A DNA stretch of 64,000 bases from positions 2,046,001 through 2,110,000 of the forward strand of contig JAAXNY010000013.1 in the NCBI GenBank assembly GCA_013420905.1, written 5' to 3'. This DNA comes from Collybia mongolica. Its lineage: Eukaryota > Basidiomycota > Agaricomycetes > Agaricales > Clitocybaceae. Below are positions 56,500 through 64,000 of the stretch, piece after piece (positions within the stretch are counted from its first letter, which is position 1; each line of letters starts with the position of its first letter). A model generated the notes under the pieces. That model saw only the letters and a program-made list of their open reading frames with translations. It was not told the origin of the DNA and made no database searches. A program made the translations under genes and the position numbers.

Positions 56500-58988
56500 T
56501 CACCGTTTCTTGTATCGGCCATCGCCTCTCTTCACTGAGTCTTCGACCTCTGCTCTTTTCCGCATGTGCATCTCCCGCGCCTGTTCGTTGATGTTCTCCG
56601 CCTCCTGAGTGTCAGGAAATCCAATGTTCCAATATCCAGGAGGAGTATTGGCCCGTGCCCAACGATGTCTGTGGCGCGATATAGCCTGTTTATGTGAATC
56701 GATCTCCGATTGGCGGTCTGTAGACACTGCGCTCCCCGACCCCGAGGCGTGGTTCTGTTGGTGTTGGGGACAGGGTTTGGTTGGTGAGTTTACAGGGGAC
56801 CGCCAAAGGGGTGCTTGTAATCGGTTAGGTAGAGGGCCGACGGCTTCATAATACTACGGGGGGTGATGTTAATCATAACCCATGTATCAGAAACGAACCT
56901 CACATCTTGGCAGCACTCGCAGTCACCGGCGTCCATCTTTCTACGGTCATCCTTCCTTCTCACCACTTCCTCGTACTGAAAGTCCAAGCCTGCGTTCCGA
57001 GTGGGGTCGATGACATAGGTTGCATTGATGGACTTGTTTGCTCTACATTTCCAGGTCAGGACGATCCAATCCAAGTCACAGTGAATAGACATACAATCCC
57101 AAATCCTTTGCATACCGACCCCGGCCTTTAAAAGCAGAGTAGTCTATACATTTTTGTCCCGTTGCTGTGGAGGCCTTTGGTGTTGAGACCGGCGGCTCGG
57201 CTGCCTTTCGTTTCCCTGCGCTCTTTGCGGTCAATTGGGCCGCACCCCGCGCACCATGTCCTTGAGGCGTAGACGATGTAGTCTGCTTCGGGAACCCGTT
57301 GTCACTCAAACGCCTCATTTTGAGTGGTTGAAGGGTTTCAGCGTCGCGCGAGACAACACCAATATCACTTCGACGGCGGCTATCGGGTTGTCGGATAGCC
57401 GCTTTGGAAGGTATGGGTGCTGTGGAGGGTTGTTTAGGTCGGGCGAGGGGGCCGCTGGGAGTTGAAATAGGAAATACTGAAAACAAGTCAATCAACTCGT
57501 CCGAATTTGACTGAGAGGTTCAGACAATAACCTTGACTTTGTGATTCTTCTTCCGTATCGGAAGATCCTGGCGGAATGGGAAACCTACGTTGAATCGTAG
57601 AAGGTGGCTCAGGAGCCTTAAATCCTGCTGTTGGAGCAGGAAAGAGTCCGACAGCTGAGGACGAACTGATCAGTTACCGGGTATGTTGGAGATCATAAAA
57701 CAAAAGACCTTGTGAGTCGTCCTCTGTATCTGATGACACGGCGTGCATACCATTGAGGTGTTGACGCTTTGGCGGTCTAATACTTGAAAGGAGAGGAGAA
57801 GAACTGCTTGTGTGTTAATTAACCGATGGGGTTTAACCACATGACGCACCCAACTTCTTGCTTTATAGGCGGGCCAACGTGCAGAACAGGTCCGAAAGTT
57901 AGTGGTGTCCGTGTGCTCGCCACTGGGGCATCGAAGAAAACCGAGGGAGAACAAGACGGTGCTGGGTGCGACCCTTTATTAATCTGGAGGTTTTGTAAAG
58001 CGGTAGAAGCTGGCGTTGGGTTCTTCCTCGCAGGTTCCACCATCGTAGGGGACAGTGGTAGCTTATGAAAAATTGGTGAAGGTGGTTCCGTCAAGTGTCG
58101 TTTTCTGCCTGATGCAATCGGAGTAGCTTGGTTTTCCTTGTTGCTCTCACAATTCGCGATTGGAACAAGAGGTAGGTTTGGATGTTCTGGAGGTAAAATT
58201 GTCGCTATGCCTCGATAGCAAAATGCGGGAACTCACCATCTCCAGCCGCCTCAGATAGAACAGAGTCGAGCCCTAATTCCATCAATAGCTCCTTCTTCTT
58301 CATCACCTGCGCAAATTCGCGCTGCTTCATTTCCTCTTCCGAAAGTTCTTTCCCAGCACAATCTGCTTTCTCGTTGAACATCCAATTCCTGACCTTTTTC
58401 CACTTGCTGTAATCGAGCTTATACCGAGCCGCTGCACGTTCCTTCACTTCGGCAAGCGCATCGTATCGCGATTGGAGCTCTTCCACTTGAGTGGAAAGTG
58501 TCTCTGAAAGGGTTTTGTACTTGACCAGGGCCGCCCTGAAGATGAGTGGATTCAGGGAGGATAGGTTCCAGTAGGGATGACACAAACCTTTGCTTGCGAT
58601 CAGCAGTGGTGACAGCTGCCTTCAGGTGGTCTCTCTCCTCCTCTACCAATCTCAACCGCTCCTTGAGCCGCTCATTCTCTTGCTTCTCCGCGGAAAGCTC
58701 CCCTTTCAGATTGTCTACGGATTCGAAGCACTCCTTGTACGAAATCTCAGTGTCCGCGCTGTCGATGTACACCTGCGCTTCGTATATATCGTAGAAACCG
58801 AGATTCTTCGCCAAGCGGTTCGCACGCGTCTGCATCTCAAACAGCTGCTTGAGGACGTCACTGTTTGACCATTTGAGTTTGTCGACCTTGCGCTCAACGA
58901 TCGCTAGTTCCTTCTTATGTTTCTCCTCCAAAATTTTATCCCGCTCTCGCATATGGACGCTGGAATAGGATGTTCCTGTGGGTTCCAT
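56500..58988 (-). CDS. ctp1: CtIP/Sae2/Ctp1-family DNA-end-resection factor
   Basis: About 700 residues in eight exons: 58988-58588, 58535-58237, 58204-57850, 57776-57709, then four more to the stop at 56500; phases verified. The protein activates Mre11-Rad50-Nbs1 nuclease at double-strand breaks to start homologous recombination. Seen: a long N-terminal coiled coil (residues about 15-200; LKGELSAEKQENERLKERLR, VKYKTLSETLSTQVEELQSR) for tetramerisation, and a disordered middle with several S/T-P and SDTE(E/D) acidic sites, probable CK2/FHA-binding targets. The conserved C-terminus has DAGDCECCQDYYEAVGP (CxxC-type motif) and ISRHRHRWARANTPPGYWNI with GFPDTQE. The CxxC, RHR and PP-x-x-W elements match the Sae2/CtIP domain. 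The fungal name ctp1 is used by homology only. Confidence 0.92.
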
Positions 58989-59339
58989 AGTTGTTTGGCG
59001 GTTGGCAGAGCGCCTAGGCGGTCCTGATGTACCCACCGCCTTCCCTCACCTCTGAAAACAAAGACAACGACCTCGAGAGTGTAGAATGACGAAGTAACAA
59101 CTTCTACGTTGGCACGTGATAGTCGCGTCAAGAACTCAAGTCATGTGATCATGCTAACGATTCAATTTGTGCTAATATTATATATTATTATTGTTAGTTG
59201 AGTGTAAGTAACTCCCGCTGTATTCTGATTTTTGTAGTGCAAGATTATATTACAAGCAGTGAACGGCCAAGATTTTCTACAACACGGAGGGACCACAGTA
59301 TTAGTACGAATAGATCTGGCTTTGACATGCATCTTATGC

Positions 59340-60648
59340 TCAGGTCTTATTACCCTTTTTGCGCTTTTTCTTCCGATTTTCACTAGGCTCTACTCCACCC
59401 GCAACCGTGGCTCCACCTTCTGTTTGGGCAGGGTCTAAAGGACGCTTTTGGGGCACATTCGTTGCGTGCACGTCACTGTTTTCGGGTAGCGCAGTCTGTG
59501 GTTGCGGTGTAGGAGGAACGTTTGATTCTTCCACAAGTACAGGGTCAACTGGATGCGATTCGTCCGGTATTACAAGTTTTGGCTCGGATAGCACAGCCCG
59601 ATACGTCTTTCTAGTTTCTGCAGCAAAAGTGTGTTCAATCTCAATCTATGAAACAACTTGGTATGCTTACGAGCTCGAAGGACCACAGACTTGGGAACCT
59701 TGGTTAAAGAGCTATGGGAGACGTCCTGCGCAAGGCCCAACAACGTAATCCTGACTTTTATGAGCAATCCGAATGTATAGAGTTTCAGAGGACTCACAGA
59801 TTCGCCACGTCCCGCGGGGCTCTAAGATCAGCTTCTGAAACCACCCCACCACTGATGATGACGCTCTTCCCTTTCGTCACGCGAGTGATTTCCCGAGCTG
59901 CAGCCCACCAGTTCCTTTTCGCAGTTGCGCCGTTTTCCGCCCCTCCAGCATTCACCAAGATAGGATCATTGTCGCCCCCCAGAGCTCCAACGTAGCTGAT
60001 TTCGAATACAGCACCATTTTTGATCGCCGTCCTTATCAGAGTGTGTTTTAGATGGAAAGACAGCCTCGGAAGTGTCAAGGGAAGCGATATGATATGTGCC
60101 GTCAACGGAGAGGGCATGCTGTGTGTGAGGCAGGCGAGTGAGAAGGTGGCTTGTGTCATTGGAATGAGCCCAATCAAGTCGTATCCTGTGAAAAGCGATG
60201 CGTTGGCGTTCGTCTAAAGAGAAGGATGTGAATATAACGCGTCGTTAACTACACATTAAACTCACCAACCCGAAGCCCTTTTCGCTATCTTCGTCCAAGA
60301 TGATGCTTAAGCGCTTCAAGTAGACGATCCCAGGTCGTTGCCGGAGTTGTTTTACAAGGCTTTCGGCAGTATTGACGTGTGATTTCGGCTCCACTCTCTT
60401 GTGAACGAGCTGGTTGAATGCGACTACCGTGTATCCTACTTCTGAACTATAAGAATCCAAACGACACGAGATAGATAAAACTTACAACGGACGAGAAGGT
60501 CAATACGCGCTTCCAACACGTTCATTTGGGACGCATTAAATATCACTGTGGGATCTGTCGTTGGTTGCTTTCCCTTCCCTTTTTTCGATACCGATTGTCC
60601 AAATGTTTGAGAAGAGCTCGGGATTGGTACATTGAGGTCTATGAACAT
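59340..60648 (-). CDS. RPP1: RNase P/MRP protein subunit RPP30 (Rpp1)
   Basis: About 330 residues in six exons. TIM-barrel-like protein subunit of RNase P (tRNA 5' processing) and RNase MRP. Seen: the start MFIDLNVPIPSSS, then MNVLEARIDLLV-QVGYTVVAFNQLV, a block ending IVYLKRLSIILDEDSEKGFG, then TNANASLFTGYDLIGLIPMT, CLTHSMPSPLTAHIISLPLT, VFEISYVGALGG, KSVIISGGVVSEADLRAPRD and VVLRAQTRKTYRAVLSEPKL. These are the family core blocks. It ends in a Lys/Arg-rich tail (NRKKKRKKGNKT). The first intron needs the weak donor C|GTTGTAAG to keep frame; the stronger GTAAGT three bases on would give a stop. Same orientation as ctp1, 350 bp upstream of it. Confidence 0.9.
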
Positions 60649-61436
60649 GTCAAAAGATCCGACGGTTTAGTGTCAGTCATGGTTCCAAAAGACTAAGAAG
60701 CACGTGACCATAATAGAAATTTTATTATAATACTCCAACTCTTACAAGTTGTGATGCTAACTTCAGTTGTCGACAGCCTATGCGATTTCTGAAGTGTCGA
60801 TCTGTGGTGTGATCAAGGTATGTAGGACTAGTTTATGCATGAATTTTCAACTGATGCCATTTGGCGGTCGTTGTCGATTGAAGTTTCTTCTCCGTCGTCG
60901 ATCCCTCAGATTTCAAATTTCAGTCTTCAAAGGCGTTCAAAGGCCTAGGTATTATAAATATAGCCTTTCCTGTCAAACGTCGTGCGCTCCTATATTACAC
61001 CCAATCAAACCTTTCTTTCTTACCTTGAGGATTGTCCTGACCCCGAATACTCCTGCCCTCACCTGTATATCTGTCGGGAGGGCTCATCGCCACCTTTCTA
61101 TCCACCAAAGACGGGAAGGAGCTTAGGTTGTCAACGTTTGCGCGAATTTAGGCGCTAGCGCCGCCTCCATATCGCGAGTTCTGCGGCGAACAGGGTGGCT
61201 GTATACTGCGCCCCCAACCTTGACAAGAGGTGGCATAGCCTTCTTGTAGTCGGCGTGTTCACATTAGATTTTATTTGATCCCTGTGATCACCTATCATTG
61301 ACCCTTACCGATAATTGCTTTGGGGCATCGTTCCATCATTTAGTCAACGTTCATTACCATGCTCCCGCCATATGTCTATCCTATATAACCCCGGGGTCGG
61401 CATTCTGGCATGTCACCCCTCTCTCCCCCTCATTAC
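60649..61436. other. Intergenic between divergent RPP30 and RING genes
   Basis: Shared promoter space. A CTATATAAC TATA-like box lies at 61381-61389, about 50 bp before the RING ATG. No gene seen. Confidence 0.45.
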
Positions 61437-62779
61437 ATGCCGCTGATCATACACCCTGAAAGTTCTTGTGACGTCTGCCTGGAGAGCCTAACTCATGACG
61501 AGTCCAGACCTCCATACGCTATTCCTTGTGGTCATGTCTTCTGTGGATCGTTCGTACTCATACCCTTACATCCCCAAAGCGGTTGAGACTAACTTTAATC
61601 TTTGGATTCCTTTTAGATGTCTGCACCAAATACATCCTCGCAACTGCCCGTTGTGCCGTGAACCATATTCGCTCGAACCTGTGAAAAAGCTCATTATCAG
61701 CGAGAGGGCAGCAGTGATCGAAGGACAAGCAGCCGATAGAAGGCGGGCAGCAGACAAGAGACCAGAAGTCAATGATTCTGACGGGGGTGACAATTTGCTT
61801 CGCAGATTGGTTTTCTCGTGGGATACACAGGGGGAGCAGCTATTGACGCTGCTTAGGGAGGTGGACACTTGGCTGCAGAGTCAGCCAGAGAACATGGTCA
61901 GTTGCTTCATCTCGGTCCAACTTTCATTATGAGCTAAGTATCAGACAGAGCCTGCCATTACGGAAGGCCCGAAGGGTGTTCACTTCCTACCAAGAGCTTA
62001 CCACGCATGCGGAGAACGACCAACAAACGATCAGTCATCTTGAGAGTAGTTTGCAGTTCCACGAACGTCTCGCATCATCAGACAGATTTACGGCAATTGC
62101 GGTTGAGCAGAGCCTACTGAAACAGATGGAGGAATTGCATACGTACGTACGCGGTTTGTCCTCCCCATTATGACCTAATGACCAGCTGTTCCGCTTCGTA
62201 GAAAGGTGAATTTGACTTGGCTCCTAGCGATCAGTCAAACTAATGCTGCCCCTGCGGTCCCAGTATGAGTCGGAGAACAAGATGCTCCAAGAAGAAATCT
62301 CAGCACTCAAACGCGCTAGGAGCCCGTCACCTCCAATCCCCAAGCCACTTCTGCCAGAGGGTTTGCCACCATTTGCGCAGCCTGATGCATCCGGGTCGAA
62401 CACGCACCACCGGCACGCGTCAGCGGAAAGCTCCACCGCCACATACCCAATAAGCAGAAATGGGCATGCCAGCCCCTACTCTACTCCTTCCTCCCCCACT
62501 GCACATTTCGAGCATCGTACATGCTCTGACGGCAGGGGGGAGATACAACGAGTACGGGAGGATACAGACTGGCTGGATATCCATTGTTCGGCCGTTGCAC
62601 CTCCGAGGGACTTTCCTGTGAATGAGCCCGGCAATCTCGACCCCGACACCGATAGAAATACCATCATTTCAGGCACCACTCCGAATACGGTGGGCATACG
62701 AAGTGATCCCCCCATCGAGCAGTTGGCTGGCCTTGACAATTATGAGGACTTTTCATGGATCCTTCCTTGGCTGACCTAA
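61437..62779 (+). CDS. RING-finger protein (putative E3 ubiquitin ligase), copy 1
   Basis: 368 residues. Exons 61437-61549, 61617-61896, 61949-62142, a 4-nt microexon 62202-62205, and 62264-62779. A C3HC4 RING sits at the extreme N-terminus: SSCDVCLESL, AIPCGHVFCGSCLHQIHPRN, then CPLCREPYSLEPVKK. The zinc-ligand order CxxC-C-H-CxxC-CxxC is complete. A helical region follows (DNLLRRLVFSWDTQGEQLLT; LPLRKARRVFTSYQELTTHA; HLESSLQFHERLA), then ESENKMLQEEISALKRA and a disordered Ser/Pro tail ending EDFSWILPWLT. Fungal proteins of this layout are likely E3 ligases; substrates unknown. The acceptor at 61948 and the microexon were chosen because only they keep the long reading frames joined. A tandem copy starts at 63502. 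Confidence 0.82.
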
Positions 62780-63501
62780 ATCAACGGATAAACATTCAAT
62801 CTCTTTGTTACTAGTCTCTGGTAGACACCGGTGATGGGAACATCGCACCTAATTAATTAGACCTTCAGCTTTCTTATGGTGCTTGCAACCATTGTGACTA
62901 CTGAGGTGGTATGCACAAAATGTAACGTGAGGGTGTCAATGGGCCATTTTGAGGTGGTGAAATACAATGTATGGAGGCAGTTATTCTACAGTTACGGAGG
63001 GGCAAAGTCCTGTCACAAAAATCGGGAGGACTGTGCAGGGTGGTGGTTGCATGGCTGTTATCTGGGTGGCTGAAGTCTCCAGACCGTGAGAAACCTAAAT
63101 CTCTCATACCAATGAATCTTTCCATTTCCACTCCCACTTTCCATTGCTTCGTTATTCGAGATTCTGTACTGCGGTGAAACGGGATCGGCCATAAATATGA
63201 CAAGTTTCAATACTCAATCCATTGAGCCACCATTGTCTGGTGCCTCAGGCCTCGTTGTACTGTACAGGGGTGGCGTCAGCAGGAGCACGAGGCGATCACT
63301 ACGCTGAAACCATGCCATCTTGTATTGCTATCCTTAAGTGCGCTCGTTCGCTCATCACCACGCTCGGTCCACGTGTCTAGCCATATAACCTGGGGGTTGG
63401 CAAGTCTGGCATGCCAACCTCTATATACGTGTGATCGATTGTCACAAAAAGTATATAGAGTCGGGTCTCGAGAGTGCCAACCCCCTTTCCCCCCTCATTT
63501 C
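62780..63501. other. Spacer between tandem RING genes
   Basis: Includes a CCATATAACCTGGG promoter segment (63380-63393) matching the TATA region of copy 1, plus a segment near 63398-63480 where GGCATGCCAACC and GAGTGCCAACC recur. No gene seen. Confidence 0.5.
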
Positions 63502-64000
63502 ATGCCGCTAATCATACACCCTGAAAGTTCTTGCGATGTCTGCCTGGAGAGCCTGACTTGCGACGAGTCTAGACCTCCGTGCGCTATTCCTTGTGGCCAT
63601 GTCTTCTGTGGATCGTTCGTACCCGTACCTTTACATCTCCAAAGTGGTTGACACTTAACTTGAATCTCTTTGAAATCCCTTTAGATGTCTGCACCAAATA
63701 CATCCTCGTATCTGCCCGTTGTGCCGTGAACCGTATTTGCTCGAACCCGTTAAAAAACTCATTACCGGCGAAAGTTCAGCGGTGAACGAAGGACAGGCGG
63801 CCGATGGAAGGCCGGCAGCCAATGATCCTGATGAAGATGACAATTTGCTTCGCAGATTGGTTGTCTCGTGGGATACGCAGGAGGAGCAGCTGTTGCTTAC
63901 GGAGGTGGACACCTGGCTGCAGAGTCGGCCAGAGAGCACGGTCAGTTGTTTCATCTCGGCCCAACCTTCCTTACGTGCTAAATATCAGACAGAGCCTGCC
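63502..64000 (+). CDS. RING-finger protein, copy 2 (cut by window edge)
   Basis: Exons 63502-63614, 63685-63940 and 63993 onward, matching copy 1 exon for exon. RING intact: SSCDVCLESLTCDESRPPCA, IPCGHVFCGS, CPLCREPYLLEPVKK. Relative to copy 1 it lacks eight residues in the acidic linker (near ADGRPAANDPDEDDN) and has extra Cys at SLTC and PPCA. The downstream portion lies outside the window. Confidence 0.82.

Overview
This is a piece of a filamentous basidiomycete (Agaricomycetes) nuclear chromosome. Genes are broken by many 45-85 nt introns with GT(R)AG(T) donors. The families present are typical of mushroom-forming fungi: a DUF6535 membrane protein, leucine-rich F-box proteins, a TMEM184/Ost-alpha protein and tandem drug transporters. 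No operons, CRISPR arrays or prokaryotic signals are seen. Exon structures were assembled by hand from splice sites and reading-frame phase. Family names are recognised from sequence features, not from a search.

Layout. 1-4177 (-): a large Pro/Ser-rich conserved fungal protein running off the left edge. 4463-5699 (-): an SDR oxidoreductase with a disturbed last exon. 6.9-9.2 kb: a decayed F-box gene flanked by a dead and a live copy of a Bet1/Sft1-type SNARE. 10.2-14.0 kb: two diverged copies of a four-helix membrane protein of unknown function. 15.0-16.3 kb: a small CxxC-type putative zinc protein and a U2 snRNA gene. 17.4-19.4 kb: a secreted, probably GPI-anchored aspartic protease. 21.1-27.7 kb: TMEM184-like transporter, peroxisomal PMP20 peroxiredoxin (ends in SKL) and an amino-acid permease.

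27.7-36.3 kb is gene-poor. It contains an isolated MAPKKK-type N-terminal domain, a complete non-autonomous hAT transposon with a perfect 8-bp target duplication, and undetermined coding relics. 36.4-40.6 kb: tRNA-Asp with an intron, PEX19 with a CaaX box, and an expansin-like secreted DPBB protein. 40.9-46.5 kb: two tandem DHA1-type MFS transporters. 47.7-51.0 kb: an F-box protein and a nuclear-looking basic/acidic protein.

51.3-54.2 kb is a nested repeat island. It is a long inverted-repeat (fold-back) element with about 0.5-kb arms, interrupted by a 1.45-kb poly(A) retroposon whose empty site survives in the other arm. It abuts the 3' end of a DUF6535 gene (54.3-55.9 kb). 56.5-60.6 kb: a CtIP/Sae2/Ctp1 DNA-end-resection factor and the RNase P/MRP subunit RPP30. 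61.4-64.0 kb: tandem RING-finger genes, the second cut by the right edge.

The genes do not form one pathway. Housekeeping loci (PEX19, RPP30, CtIP, SNARE, U2, PMP20) alternate with duplicated accessory families and repeat insertions. The most notable structural features are the nested fold-back/retroposon island, the intact hAT element and the orphan signalling domain.
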